From contig CAUYLG010008960.1 in assembly GCA_963573385.1 (NCBI GenBank), forward strand, positions 42,261 to 106,260: 64,000 bases of DNA, written 5' to 3'. The DNA is from Cacajao melanocephalus (taxonomy: Eukaryota > Chordata > Mammalia > Primates > Pitheciidae). Made by a program: the position numbers and the translations under genes. The notes below the pieces were generated by a model, which was not told the origin of the DNA, made no database searches, and saw nothing but the letters and a program-made list of their open reading frames with translations. Of this stretch, positions 13,223-30,107 are shown piece after piece (position 1 is the first letter of the stretch; every line of letters begins with the position of its first letter).

Positions 13223-16200
13223 CTTAGTTTGTTGCTAGCAAATCAAAACCAGATTTGTCTCTCAGGGGCAGACTCAAACCCAGTTTACAAATTGAATGTA
13301 TGCAGAATGCCAATATGATAATTTGTAAATACATATCATAGCAATTGGGACTTTGGAAATACCATGACCTTGTATGATCCCCAAGTTGTTTGCCCTTGAG
13401 TTTTTCCTCAGGAACCTGAGCCACAGCCCAAATGCCTGCTCATAGACACGCAGTTAGACGTAGCTGCTGTGGAGACCAGCATTTCGGAATCCCATTGCCA
13501 GCAGATTTGCTCCTCTATGGGACTCCAGTCCGAATCAGAACACACAAGTCCCTTAAAGGGACTCCAGTGGAAGTGCCTGCCAGCTTCAGGGAGGGACCAA
13601 GCACACCCACCCCTTAGCCCTGGATACCCAGAAAGTGCCAGCAGAGGTTTGGCATTGTTTATAACTTTCCTCTTCTATTTTTGAAAGTGCCTCTTTTCTG
13701 TGTCTTCCATGATGGAATCCTGTCTTTGTGTAGGCATAAACTCATGCTTACTTATCAGTTAAGTTGTGTAGTATTTTCCTTACAAAATCTGAATTACAAG
13801 GGCATTTCAGGGAGATGGTACATATTCATCCAGTGAGTTTTCTTTCCCATGACCCTCTGTTTGGTCTTTGTGGCTATCTCATAAGAAGTGTGGTCTTGCT
13901 GTTGGCCACATCTTGTAGAAATGAACTCTCTTTCTTAAAGAGGGTTTATTTACTTGTGTTTCTCCATCTGCTCCCACATTTTCATCTACTGAGTCCTTCT
14001 TGCAGGCCTAGGAACCCTTCTCCCTTTAACTGACAGTGTATTCTCTACTCGGATCTGCTGCTGCATGTGGACTTGGAAGGTGTCTCAGAGCCCGTCTCAT
14101 CGGCTGCATCTCCAAGTTACTAGAGAAAGCCCCACTCTACCCTCCACGTCCTGATGGCAGTCACCATTGACACACAGCTGCCAAATGCAAATTATAACCC
14201 CCCCCCATTTATTAAAGTGACCTTGTCAGTTTTCAGAGTCCTTTTTCACACATTTTTATTTGGTGTTCGCAATAATCAGGCAAGATTGTAAGGGCCGCTT
14301 TCACAGATGAGGAGTGATGTTAGTTGTCTCACATCACACAGCAACCAAGGTTACCACACCACGGGCCCTTTGCAAAAACACTAGGCCACCTGGGGTGAGG
14401 GTGGGGCATGGCCTGGAGGGTAGAGTAGGAAACCTATTTCTGTATTCCTCCCCATCCTGTGAAACAGTCTTCTATGTTATTGGACAGAAGCTGTAGCTTC
14501 CCAGCCCGAAGAGCTTGCGTTTGGTTATTACATCAATTTCTTGATCGAGGCCAGGTGTAATATCTGCCCTAACGACAGATTCATTCTTTCACCCTGAGAG
14601 ACTCACTAAAAAGTGTAGTGGTTTCGATTCACCAGTTTTCTCAGTTTCCAGCTAACCAAGAATTCAGGTACTGAAAGCCATCTAATCTCAGAGAAATTTA
14701 AAGCTAAATAAAGGATTTTTAAAACAAATCTTTACATGACTGGTTTCTAAAGCCTCCATTTTACTGAATAGGAAGTTTGCAGAATGACCACGTTAGCACC
14801 AGAGCCTTGGACCCTAAAGTGAACTTGAGCCTACAATGTCAGCCCGAAACCCCTCTCACTCTTCTCAGAGTCACATTGCTTCTAGCCAGCATCGTATAGT
14901 AGAACAAAATGTACTGTACACTCTTCCTGCTGCCGACTTCAAATAAACTACAGTTTCTACTCAATTCCCAAAGAAAGCTCAAGTATGAAAGTGCCCCTGG
15001 CAGCCAACTCCCCTGTTGAGTTACTATATTGGGTGTTCTTTCACTAGCTCTGGAGTAGTGAAGACTGGCTGGCAGGGATATGGCTCTTTAAATACAAAAT
15101 TTATTCTTTTTCTTTTTAAAGACCTTTCTTCAAGCGGACCCCACCTTCTTGGCTCAACGTGAGGACTTATTATCTAAATTCATATACATACACACACTCA
15201 CCGAAACTCTGGGATGTAAAATATTTCTTAGTTTTTACTTTTTGTCTCTCTTTGCCATAAAAATGGGATCCTTCTTAAGTTTCCTGAATGCCAGTTCCTA
15301 GCAAAACTTGATGCCTTATGAATATGTAGATGAATCTTAATAAAATGATACGAATGCAGCAGCCCTGCGTGTTCTGAAAAACGTTTCCCAGCCCCGTGAG
15401 GCTTCCAAACGCTCCTGGAAGATGAGGCTTCCTGCAGAGAAAAGGAAAACGAGAGAATAGGTTGTGATTGGATCGGTTCCGTTTACTATGATTTAGCATG
15501 AAAAAATGCTGCCTTATGTCTCTTTTTAAATTTTCATATAGCTGCATAAGCCCATGTTCAGTAAGTCATTCAGCCTAGGTCTGCTCAGCTCAGCAGTTCC
15601 TGCTGTGTTAAGTGGGACCTAATTGCAGAGGATAGCTGCCTCCTAATGTGGAGTCCTTATTTCATTAGCATTACAGGTTGGGTTCTTGGGAATGACAGTC
15701 TTCGGTAGTTTGTTTACAGTTGAAGCCTTGTAGATTCTCACTTCCTTAATCTAACAATCTGCTAATTCTTAAAATTGGAAAAAGAAAGAAAAGCCAGCCT
15801 ATCAGTCTACTTGTCAGGAAAGGCTTAGCTGTCAGGAGCTCTAATGAGGTATGATATTAATTCCAGACTGCATTTCCCCCCCAAACAACAGAGAACCGTC
15901 CGCACCCCAACAACTAGTATATTATGCAATTTCTCATAATTAATTAAAACAATAACTACAATTTAAAAAATAAGCTCATTTTGTGATTCTGACCTAATTG
16001 CTTTTTAATTGCACTGCTTTTCATGTTTATTTTCAGAGTTCGCTTCTTTGAAGTAGTCATGAGGGAAAATGAGTGTCTGCTGAACACTTTCTCTAAAGGT
16101 GCCGCCATTCATGTGGAATTGCTGGTCATTGTTTGGCAGCTGCTAGACTATCCTCTTCAGTTCTTAACTCCTTAAATGTTCTTAGTGATGGCTGAGTTCC

Positions 16201-16375
16201 AAATATATATATTTTTAATCTATCTCCTTTGTCCACTGATTTCCCATTTGAGACAGATATTATATCTAATTTTGGAGGCAGATAATTCATGGCTCTGGTA
16301 AACCATATTAAGAGCTACAGAACAAATTTTTTTTTTGATGTATTGGTCCTATGGAAGGTATATGAGTAAAAGGAA

Positions 16376-17120
16376 TGTTTCCCCTCCCCCTCTGAAGATT
16401 TGAATCTTTATGTCAGCTAAAATAAACTGACAATAGACAGATTAACAGAAGAAAATACACTCAAATTTATTAATGTGCAAATGTGCACAGGAGTCACACA
16501 AAATATGAGACTCAAAGAAGGGCCAGATGGCTGAAGCTTAAATACTCTCTTCATAGGGGAGAGGTAAGTGAGGGACGTAGGTGATTTTAGAAGAGTAAAT
16601 GATTTTTAGGGGAGATGATTAGGATGGAAATGCAGATGATAGGCTGGAACAGATTTCTTCCAGGGTCTTGGGGAGGTGGTGACAAGTTATGGGAAGGTAA
16701 GGGGCAGAACTGCACTGTGAACAAAGGTTATTTTATCATGCAGATGAATCTCTCAAGTAACAATCTTTAGAAGAATAATTGAAAGAGTAAGTGAAAAGTC
16801 TCTCCAGGAGTGGGGTCTTGGTGTGGGCTTTTAGTTTCTTCTACTGTATGAGTTAATCTCTGGTTAATGTAGATTCCAGAGAGTGAGTCCAAGACAGTTG
16901 CACATCTTCTGGATGCACTTCCCACAGTCAGATCAGAGAACTTGAGAGAAAGTCCCTCTCTGTGCTTTTGAAAGGAAGTTGGAGGGGGTGAGGAGGAGAA
17001 GATCAGAGAGAGAGACCTTGGTCCTGAGGCTTATTTGTGAGGTCTGTGAATCTCCTTTGTTCAAAGCACTTAGCATGCCAAAGCAACATAGTTTGGTGTA
17101 TCATTTTCTGAGCCCCAACA
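16376..17120 (-). mobile_element. Probable solo endogenous-retrovirus LTR
   Basis: A 745-bp block starts TGTTTCCCC and ends CCCCAACA, i.e. TG...CA. On the minus strand it contains AATAAA near its end (TTAATAAATTTGAG). Flanks are AGGAA (16371-16375) and AGGAT (17121-17125), a 4-of-5 match to a target duplication. The family was not named with certainty. Confidence 0.6.
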
Positions 17121-17652
17121 AGGATTTTCTGCTTCTTCAATACTGGTGACAGTGTGTTTAACTGCTAGAGTTGCAGGAACATGGTGCAGATAATAAATGT
17201 CAGCATGGAGGGAACTTCAGCTTGGGACAAACAGGCCTCTCTTGCTGGCTCACAGGCAAGACTGCTCATCCTCATGACCACAGGGCATCAGACATCACCA
17301 TTTAAGAACTTTTTCTGAAGCCAAAGCCCCTTTTCCAAGCTGGTGATCAGTAGTATTACCAATTTAGTAACTCTGAATGCAGTCAAACGAGAATTTAAGT
17401 GTTTCCAGAAGTCCTCACGGGCCGTCAGTCCTGCCCAGGTGTGGTGTTCTCTGGGATTCTCTGGGAACATTGCTCTGTACTGGGATGCTCTTCAGGGTAC
17501 AGAGCAAGGCAGGGTCTACCGACTTGCTTGAAGGGTTCCTCTCGATGAATTCTGCTGAGCCCAGTAGCCTTTACTGCTTATTTCTAGTGTATGATACTTC
17601 AGCATCTTCCACCTACAGCCATCAGTGTCTTATTTTTTAAAATGGCTATTCT

Positions 17653-17930
17653 GGCCGAGCATGGTGGCTCAGAGAGGAGGCTGAGGTGGGAGGATTGCTT
17701 GAAGCTGGGAGTTTGAGACCAGCCTGGGCAACAAAGTGAGACCCCATCTCTATAAAAATTCAAAAAATTAGCTGGATGTGGTGGCACACCTGTAATCTCG
17801 GCTACTTGGGAGGCTGAGGTAGGAGCATCACTTGAGCCCAGGGGATCAAGGCTGCAGGGAGCCGTGAACACGCCACTGCTCTCTAGCATGGGTGACAGAG
17901 CTGGACCCTGTCTCAGGAAAAAAGAAAAAG
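17653..17930 (+). repeat. Alu with internal deletion
   Basis: Sense old Alu (GGCCGAGCATGGTGGCTCA). It has lost about 25 bp of the left monomer between GGCTCA and GAGGCTGAGG, and ends in an A/G-interrupted tail. Confidence 0.93.
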
Positions 17931-18687
17931 CTACTTACTGTTCTTCTAGTCTTGTATCTGTCTGTAGAGCTCAAATTTGAGAAGTGCCACATTGAAATCT
18001 GCCCCTGCTTTATAGGCCTGGCCTCTGAATCAGCTTCTGTGCCAAGGTGATCCCAGGGTTGTTCACTGCCACTCACAGGAGAAGGAGAGCTCAGGCAGGC
18101 TCAGGGTCCCATTGACTGCACTCTCACTCCACCTCACCACTGCCCCTTGGGGTATTTGGGGATGGCCTTCCAGGGCAAGGGATGTGCATCCCTGCTGCCC
18201 AGGGTAAGGGAAAACCACAGGTGGGTCCGCTGTTGATGGTGAGAGCCAAGTTCTGCATACCACAGGCTCGTTGTAGGCAATGTAGAAAACAAGAAAAGAG
18301 CAGTGGCGCACAGTTGGTTCTGCCCCTCAGAAATTACGACTGCAAATTGTGAAAAGCGCATCTCTAGAGGTGTATCTGCATGAAAGGAGACATGGGATTT
18401 CACTGTTTTAAAACACACTTTTTTTTTAACATGTGAGAAAGATGTTCTCAATATGTTACTTTTTGCCAAAATCTTTCATCTCTCAGAACGTTACTCCGGT
18501 TGTGTTTTTCTGTTTCCTTATGTCCCGTTGGCAGTTCATCTCAGAACAGGCCAGGAACTTCGCAGACAACAAGTTAATCATAGCATGTCTATCCCGGCGG
18601 GTCGGTCTGCTTGTTCTCTCAAGGGCTGAACAAACTGTGGCTGCTCTGGGGGTCATTGTTCAGAGGACCATCTTTCTCTTTCTCCAG

Positions 18688-18786
18688 ATGTCAGCGGAAG
18701 CAGTGGCGAGTGGATCTGCCAGCCACCAGCGTGGTGATCACGTTTCACAATGAAGCCCGGTCGGCCCTGCTGAGGACCGTGGTCAG
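18688..18786 (+). CDS. GALNT2: GALNT2 exon 4 (residues C126-S158)
   Basis: This is the first GALNT2 coding exon in the window. GALNT2 transfers GalNAc from UDP-GalNAc to Ser/Thr of proteins in the Golgi, with Mn2+ and retention of configuration. The exon starts with the last base of codon 125, then Cys126 (known to pair with Cys354). It contains the conserved [13 protein letters not shown] stretch (138-150) that opens the nucleotide-binding half of the GT-A fold; Thr143 contacts UDP in published structures. It ends two bases into Ser158 at a GTGAGG donor. Acceptor and donor are AG and GT, and the reading frame continues into 19054. The protein matches my recollection of human GALNT2 throughout. 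Confidence 0.97.
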
Positions 18787-19476
<690 letters not shown>

Positions 19477-20871
19477 TGAGCCCAGTAATAACATAAAGAA
19501 GTACCTGAGCTCAAAGAGCAATTAATTGTCTAGCTTTTTTGTCTGTCTCCCTCTACCAGAGCCACTTGGGAGACTTCTCTCAACAAACACAGGAACGACA
19601 TTAAAAGCTTGACTAATTGAAATTATTTGTATATTAGAGCAAGAGTTCAAATTACATTTTTTTAATGTATTTAGAAAATTGGCTTCTTTCTTTCTTTCAC
19701 AATCTAGGAAGTCTTATCAGTCCCTTGAGTACAAAAGTTTAGAAGAAAAACAAAGATTTAGCAATAAGAAGTTGAATGACTCCATGCTCCAGTCATCTGA
19801 TAAAATAACTGGGATTCAAGTCTGACAGCCTGCTGAAGGTGAACCATCCAAAATGGGGAGAGAATACTGCAATTATATGCTTATGTGATTTTGCAAATGC
19901 CAACCGCAGAACCTTCTGTCAGTCTTATCTGTGCTGGAGCTGAGCTCATGAAGACTATTTTATTGGCAGTTAGAAGACGCACTATAAAGGAGGAAAGTAT
20001 TACATTGGAGTGTCTGGAAAGGAAGCTCCAGTCGCCATGTACCGTCCAGTATGTCAGTGCTGTTAGAGACCCCGATGGCTGGATTGTTAGCTCCTCTATG
20101 GTCAGGAGAAATCTTTCAGTATAGGAAAATCACAGAGCTTTGGAACCCATGCCACATTTGCTATTTAAGGCTGACTGTTCATCCAGGAGTGGTGATTACA
20201 TTCCTTGATCAATGCAAAACGCTTTCTTCTCATTACATACTCAGTCCAGCTGGAGTCAAGGCATGAAGTTTTTTTTTACCAAGAATCTTATCAGCCAACA
20301 CAGTGATTGAGTCTGTTAGAACAGCACCATATTTTAACCAGCTAGGGTCATCAGCCTAGACATTCAAGATACACGAACGGTGGGATAAGCCTTGCCTTCT
20401 AAACAAGCTCTGTTTGCCAGACTCACATCAGTCCACCAATCCTAGAATAAACCAAAAAGGGGGCAATTTGCTGCCCCCAAGACAGCCTTCAAAATTACTA
20501 TGAATTTAAAACCAAAATATCTGCCATTTCACCCCATCATCTGGCACAAGCTTTAAAAAAAAAAAAGAGAGAGAAATGGGGAAAGAGGAAAGGGAGAGAT
20601 AATGTTGGCACTAATCACTTACTAGCCTTTTTCAACAGTGTCTTTATCTTTAAACTGCTTAGAAATCAGAGCAATGCTTCTCAGTATGAACTTCATACTA
20701 GAATGTTCATTTAGGTTCAACCCACGTTGATACGTTGTTTCAAGCAAGGCATGAGAAGAGTAGGTTGTGAGAAACCAGATTATGGAAAGCCTATATGAAA
20801 CAGCTGAAGTCTGTAGCAATTGAATGAGAAAATTTGCACACACTTGCACACACGCTCATGTATGTATGTAC

Positions 20872-20896
20872 CTGTGTGTGTGTGTGTGTGTGTGTA
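20872..20896 (+). repeat. (TG)n microsatellite
   Basis: About 12 uninterrupted TG units, preceded by ATGTATGTATGTACC. Confidence 0.95.
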
Positions 20897-21049
20897 TAAG
20901 ATCCCATCTTAAGCATACACACAAAGTGCTTGTAATGATGCTACTAGATAACAAAGTAAATTAATTGCCTAAAATAGTTTGGTAGTGAAAGAGCAGCCTT
21001 AGTATCAATGTTCTGTGGATTTTATTGTGCGATGATTGGTAACCTAGCA

Positions 21050-21205
21050 ATTTATTAGAAGCACCTAGGGAGTTTAGGACCGTGTCTTGCCCTCATTCAC
21101 AATTGAATAGAAATGTCTGGGTTTCTATGGGTAGGGCATGGGCAGCTGCATTTTTAAAAGCTGCTAAAATGATTCTGATTTACAGTGGAAGTTGAGAGCC
21201 TAGTT
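21050..21205 (+). mobile_element. MER5-like hAT remnant
   Basis: ATTAGAAGCACCTAGGGAG, then GGGCATGGGCAGCTGCATTTTTAAAAGCTGCTAAAATGATTCTGAT in pieces matches MER5-type sequence. Ends are approximate. Confidence 0.5.
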
Positions 21206-21312
21206 CTTTCATTTTACAGATGGAAATATTAAAGCCTAAAGAGGTTAGGTGGCTTTCTCAAGGTTGTACAGCTATTTAATGACAATAGTAGGACCAAAAC
21301 CATGTTAATAAT
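21205..21312 (-). repeat. MIR fragment
   Basis: CATTTTACAGATGGAAATATTAAAG, then GAGGTTAGGTGGCTTTCTCAAGG and ACAGCT is the reverse MIR 5' half. Confidence 0.6.
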
Positions 21313-21987
21313 GAGTTAAATATTTTTCTCTGCATTTATGGAGAAAATCAAATGGTATTTCTTTTTTAATCTGTTAATATGGTGAAATACATTGGTTGAT
21401 TTTCAGATGTTAAACCAGCTTTGCATTCCTAGAATAAGCCCCTTGATTACGATACAGTATCCTGGTAATATATTTTTGTTAAGGATTTTTATACCTGTGT
21501 TTATGGGAAACACTGGTCTGTAATTTTCTGAAAATGTATTTCTTCAGTTTTGACACTGGCGTTTACTCGCCTTATAAAACAAGATAGAAAGTGCGCCTTT
21601 CTATTTTATTTTGTAGAAGAGTTTGTATAATATTTTAATTATTTCTTTTTTAAATGTTTAATAGAGTTAACCAATCTGGACAAGGAATTTTCTTTATGGA
21701 AAGATTTTTAATAACTAACTCAATCTTTTTAATGAATGTAGGCCTATTCAGATTTACTGTTTCTTTTTGTTTCTACTTTGGTAATTGTCTTTTAATAAAT
21801 TTTGTATTTCGTCACAGTTTTTGTATTTATCGGCCCAAAGTTGCTTATGATATTGCCTCTTTTTTACTGTTTGTAGGATTAGCATTACTATTTTATTGAT
21901 TTTGGTAATTTATATCTTCTTATTTTCTTCATCTGTCTGCTGCTTGTTTATCAACTTTGTTTATCTTAAGAACCAATGTTTGACTGT

Positions 21988-22390
21988 TGTGTTAGGGTTT
22001 TCTAAAGGGACAGAACTAACAGGATAGATGTATATATAAACAGGAGTTTATTAAGGAGTATTGACTCACACAGTCACAAAGTGAAGTCCCACAATAGGCC
22101 ATCTGCAAGCTGAGGAGCAAGGAAGCCAGTCCCAGTTCCAAACCCTCAAAAGTAGGGAAGCCGACAATGCAGCCTTCAGTCTGTGGTTGAGTGTCCAAGA
22201 GTCCCAAAGCTGAAGAACTTGGAGTCCAATGTTCAAGGCCAGGAAGCATCCAGCATGGGAGAAAGATGCAGGCCAGGAGACTGAGCCAGTCCAGTCTCTC
22301 TGTGTTCTTCTGTTGGCTCTTATTCTGGCCATGCTGGCAGCTGATGAGATTGTGCCCACCTAGATTGAGGGTAGTTCATTTACATGTGTA
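21988..22390 (-). mobile_element. LTR-like insertion inside the L1
   Basis: This block interrupts antisense L1 sequence that continues on both sides. Its reverse complement ends with AATAAACTCCTG, TTCTGTCCC, then AAAACCCTAACACA, the layout of an LTR 3' end with a poly(A) signal. The inner boundary is approximate. Confidence 0.5.
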
Positions 22391-23946
22391 ATCATTGGTA
22401 TGATTGGGTTTGGGTCCACTCTTTGGCTGTTTGTTCTCTATTTGTAGCATGTGCATTTTGCTTTTTGTGACTGTGTTCCTACTTTCTTGCCTTCTTTTGG
22501 ATTCATTGATTTGTTTTAGTGTTCCATTTGAATTGTTCTTGTAGGTTTTTAGCAATCCTTTTTGTGTGTGTACGGTTACTCTGAGGATTACAACATGCAG
22601 CCCTAACTTATGACAGTCTACTTGAGAGTCAACATCATACCACTTTAAATTTAAGAACTTCAGAATAGTTTAATTCCATTTCCATTTCCTTTCCTATGTA
22701 CTATCGTTACCATGTTTTTCTTCTACATGCATCTTAAACCCTAAAATACAGTGTTGTGTTTTTACTTCAAATAGTATCTGTTGAATAAAGAGAAGAATAT
22801 ATAGATATGTTAAACTTATCCTCATATTTTTCATTTTTAATATCTTCATTTCTTTCCATAGATTCAAGGTTTTTTCTAGTTTTTTTTTCCTTTCACCTAA
22901 ATAATTTTCTTTAGAATTTTTTCTCGTAGGCAACACAGTCTCAGCTTTTATCTGAAGAATTTTTTCTCCTTTGTTATTAGAGGCTATTTTCTCTGAGTAG
23001 AATCTGAGTTGACCATTAATTTTTCTTTCAGCACTTTAAAGGTGTCACTCCAATGTCTTCTGGCCTCTGTTTTTCTGTTTAAAATGTAGTCGGCATTCAT
23101 ACTGTTGTTCCTTTGTGTGTTATGGGTCCTTTCCTCTGGCTGCTTTTCAGATTGTCTCTGCATCTGTTTTTGTTTGTTTGTTTGTTTAAAAGTAGTTTGA
23201 CTATGATGTGCCTAGATTTAGTTTTCTTTATATTTATCCTGCTCCAAGTTTTCTGATGTAAATTGAATATATAAGATGATGTTTTCCACCGCGTTTGGGA
23301 AATTACTGGCCTTTTATTTTTTCACGTATTTTTTTTCTGACTCATTCCTGAGCATCAATTGCACATATCTTATACCACTTGATACTGTCCCATAGATCAC
23401 TAGACTTTTTACCCCTTAATTATTTTCTCTGTCCACCAGATGGATCTATTTCTGTTGTTCCATCTTCAAGTTCACTAGTCATTCTACCATTTCCATTTTG
23501 CTATTAAGACCAGTCAGTGGATTTTTCATTTCAGATAACTTCATTTTTAAGTTCTGGAGTACCCATTTGATTCTTTTTTATAGTTTTTATTTTGTTGCTC
23601 AGATTCCCCACCCATTCAGTCATTAAAATTGTTGCCTTTGAGTTATTAAATATATTTATAATAGCTACTTTTAAATCCTCCTCTGCAAATTCCAACATCT
23701 GGGTCATATCAGGGTAAATTTCTGATTATTTTTTCTCTTTAGTCTGGTCCCCATTTTCCTATTTCTTCTCATATGTAGTGACTTTTTATTTTATAATGGA
23801 CGTTGTGGATGATATGTTGTAGAAACACTGGATTATGTTATCTTTCTCTAAAGAGTATTGACCCTTGTTATATTGGACAGTTAAATTAACAGATAATGCT
23901 GCTGAAATTCTGTAGGCTTGTTTTTGTATTTTGCTAGGATGAGTTT

Positions 23947-24258
<312 letters not shown>

Positions 24259-25045
24259 TGAATGTTTTTATGAGTCCCTTATTCACGATACATAGTCTGT
24301 GTTCCTATGTGTGGTCTTTCTGAAATTCCTGTAGAAGAACTGAGGTCTTTATGAAAAGTCCTCGCACTTGGCAGGACTCAAATTCCAAACTTCGTTTTCT
24401 CTCCTGTAGATAGCAGCTGAAACTCAGTTTTTTCTGCCTTCTAACTGTTGCTTTGCATGTTGGAGTCGGTGCATGGTTCAGGAGTCAGCCAAAGACTGAC
24501 CAGGAGATTATTGCCAGATTTGGTGCCTACCTCCTTTCCAGGGTCTCCTCCTTCAGTTTCCAGATGCTGGAAGCTCTGAACTCTCTATCCGGTGACAACT
24601 CAATCAAAAAAAGCTGCATTGCAGTGGACTGGAGAGCATCCTCACAGGAAACACCATATAAACATGGAGCTCACTCAGTGTGATTTTCCTTTTTTAAGGG
24701 GTTGGATCCTGTCTAGTTTCTGTCTGCTTCTGGCTTTCAAATTACTGCTTTTTGTATTTTGCTCAGAGTTTATAATTGTATTGCAGCAAAGGTTTGCCCA
24801 CTACAAGTTGCTTTGCAATTATCACAACTTGAAATCTTTAGTCTTTTTTCCTGTTCCAGCATGCAGCCACATGGGAATCACTGAAAATCCAGTTTGACTG
24901 TGGAAAAAAGTGCTTCGCAGACTTGTCCTTACGGGTTGGGAATAGTCGCATCATCTTCACGTAGAAAGCCCAGCATATATAGCAAAAGCCATTTATGACC
25001 ACAACATCTAGGGATAAATATATTATTATATATTTTATTTTACTT

Positions 25046-25200
25046 TTATTTTTTGAGACAGGGTCTCACTCTATCACCCAGGCTGGATTGCAGTGGCGCA
25101 GTCACAGCTCACTGGAGCCTCAACTTCCTGGGCTCTAGTGATCCTCCCACCTCAGTCTCCTGAGTAGCTAGAATCACAGGCATAGGCACAGGCCACCACC
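25046..25200 (-). repeat. Alu right-monomer fragment
   Basis: T-rich start, then GAGACAGGGTCTCACTC through GGCCACCACC, where Alu similarity stops. Only the right monomer is present. Confidence 0.85.
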
Positions 25201-25536
25201 AGAGGCGAATTTTTGAAATACGCTATTTATAATGATACTTCGTGTCGTAATGAAAATGCGCATTATTAACAGATCACAAGTATACAAATTGCATAATTTG
25301 ACCAACAGTATAACTAATTTTGTATAAAAAGCAGATAGCAGGGCTTTCCAACTTATATTATTTGGCTCCTGATAAGTCGTAGAAGACAGAGATATTTGCA
25401 ACACTGTTACAAATGCTGTCATGACTGAAATCCAACACCGTTGGCACTGGAGGTATCTGGGTGTCACCTTTCTCAGCCCAGTTCGGTAGAAAACTGTTGC
25501 TGTGTCAGAGGAATGTAGTCTTAAAAGTTCCACATT

Positions 25537-25665
25537 AGCTGGGCACGGTGGCTCACGCCTGTAATCCCAGCACTTTGGGAGGCCGAGGCGGGCAGATCAG
25601 CTGAGGTTGGGAGTTTGAGACCAGCCTGACCAACGTGGAGAAACCCCACCTCTTTAAAAAAAAAG
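25537..25665 (+). repeat. Alu left monomer only, with target duplication
   Basis: Sense Alu S-like left half (GCTGGGCACGGTGGCTCACG to GAAACCCCACCTCT) ending in a short A tail. It is flanked by a perfect 12-bp repeat AAGTTCCACATT at 25525-25536 and 25666-25677. Confidence 0.93.
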
Positions 25666-25946
25666 AAGTTCCACATTTTGTTACTTAATAAAGGAGACTT
25701 TGGTGATGTAAAGCCCTTTCTTAGAAGACAGTAGTTTTAAGAACGTTGTCTTCCCAGTCATCCAGTGTAACTATTGAAATAAAAAGTTCTGACGGTAATC
25801 TGTCTTGGTAACCACGGGCCAATTTTGATCTCATCCACCAAGTTTGCAATAACCTTTGTGCCCAGCAAGCAGGCTGCAGAGCTGCGAGCAGGGAGGCATT
25901 GCTGCTGGGTGCTGAGGTGTACTGGCTCCAGGCTTCTCTCTCCTGA

Positions 25947-28515
<2,569 letters not shown>

Positions 28516-29780
28516 TGATCACCACTCCCTCTCATTGTTAGGAATGACAGCGACGATAGTGTTCACGCCATAGCGTGTGTTCCGAGTGAAAAGCGCCTGT
28601 GTGTTTAACAAGTAGGACGTCATAAAGAGAAAAAAACAGGCTTGCTCCCTTAAAGAACTTCCTGGGTTTCCCTTTCTCCTCTTATCTCCTTGACCTTCTG
28701 TTGCTTTTGCAAGCCATGTGGTTCCAGGAACAGATACGGCATCGTTTTTGATCAGAGATGATGAAGCTTTGCTTGCAGAGGTCTAGGGTGAGAAGCTTCA
28801 TGGAGCTGAGGCTTTGTGGGGTTCAGGGGGCTGGAGCTGTCTTTGCCTTCTCTGCTCACCGTGGCTGTGTCTCTGACAGCCTGGTCTCTTGCTGGTTGCT
28901 CAGATGGAGACCTGCGTCATCATCAACCCTCTCTCCCTCACCAAGCCCACGCATGACCCCATTCTGCTGATTCGGCCCCTTGCATGTGTCTTGGTTTCTG
29001 ACCCCACTTTCTCAGCCCAACACCTGTGCCTACTTCACTCTGGTCCCCTTTCATCAGAATGACCACACCAGTTTCCTGTATGTGCTCATGGCACCTGCCC
29101 TGGAGCCCCAAGAGCACTTTGTCTCTTTATTTACCCTTTTAAAAATTATAGAAGGCCTCAAAGAGCTTTCATCTGTGTGTGTCATGTGTATCAACATTTG
29201 CTGTGTTAGACATAAAGCCGAGAATTTGTTAAAACACAAAATGAAACAAGTACATATTCCCATTCTCCGTTAGCCTATAGCCTCCAGAAAACACCACCTA
29301 TACTTCTGATTGAATAGGATGGAAAGACACATATAAGGTTTTGTCTTGCATAAACATAATAGCACCAGGGGCTCCTGGACCGTGCCTGGAAAACTGCTGA
29401 TCTCATAAAAATGCTCCATGGCCAGGAGTCACACCACCCCACTCTGTAAGGAATCGGTGAGATTGCACCCAGCTCTTAACTCGTTGTCCCTGTGTTCCAG
29501 GATGGGCGAGTGGAGGGGGTGACCCATGCCCCAAAGGGCTCTGCTATAGCCCGCTAATAAATGTTTCACTCTCTGAAACTCAGCAAGTTGGAAGCCTCAC
29601 CTGTAAGAATTCAGCTGAGAACAAGAAGTCAGCAGAGGCTGTGCTAAGCCGCTAAACAATGTCAGTCTTTGCCGTATGCTTTTGTAATTCACTAGAAAGT
29701 AAACCAGTGGCCTTCTCCCAGGTCTGTTGATTCTTCACACGTGAAATCAGGGAACCCTTTTCCAGCTGCTGGGTACCCTC

Positions 29781-29966
29781 ATTCACCCTAAGAGCATTTA
29801 ATGAAATTCCTTTAGAAAAAAGAATCAAGGATGGCATTCCTGGCAGATCTTTATTCTACCATAGCCTCTCTCTTTGGACCAAATTAATAAAACAAATAAT
29901 AAGATAATAGTAAACATAAAAAAAAAAAAAAGGAAAGGTTATATCAGACAGTCCTTAACCTTCTCT
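29781..29966 (+). repeat. Unidentified duplicated block, copy 1
   Basis: It begins ATTCACCCTAAGAGCATTT and ends CCTTCTCT. About nine in ten positions match copy 2 at 30871-31045 by eye. It carries an A14 run that copy 2 lacks. I do not recognise the family. Confidence 0.85.
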
Positions 29967-30107
29967 GTGTAAAATGAGGTTTCTTTCTTACCTCCTAACA
30001 TTCTTAGCTGATTAGAAGATAGACTATTCTAGATAGGCACTGGGCAGAGGGTCAACTGGCAGTCTAACATCAAAAAAGAAGACAGTAAAACTATAAAAGT
30101 GGGCCTT

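Noticed and set aside
25174..25533. 119-codon minus-strand frame between two Alu pieces
   Set aside because: It partly runs through Alu sequence, has no recognisable domain and no gene context.
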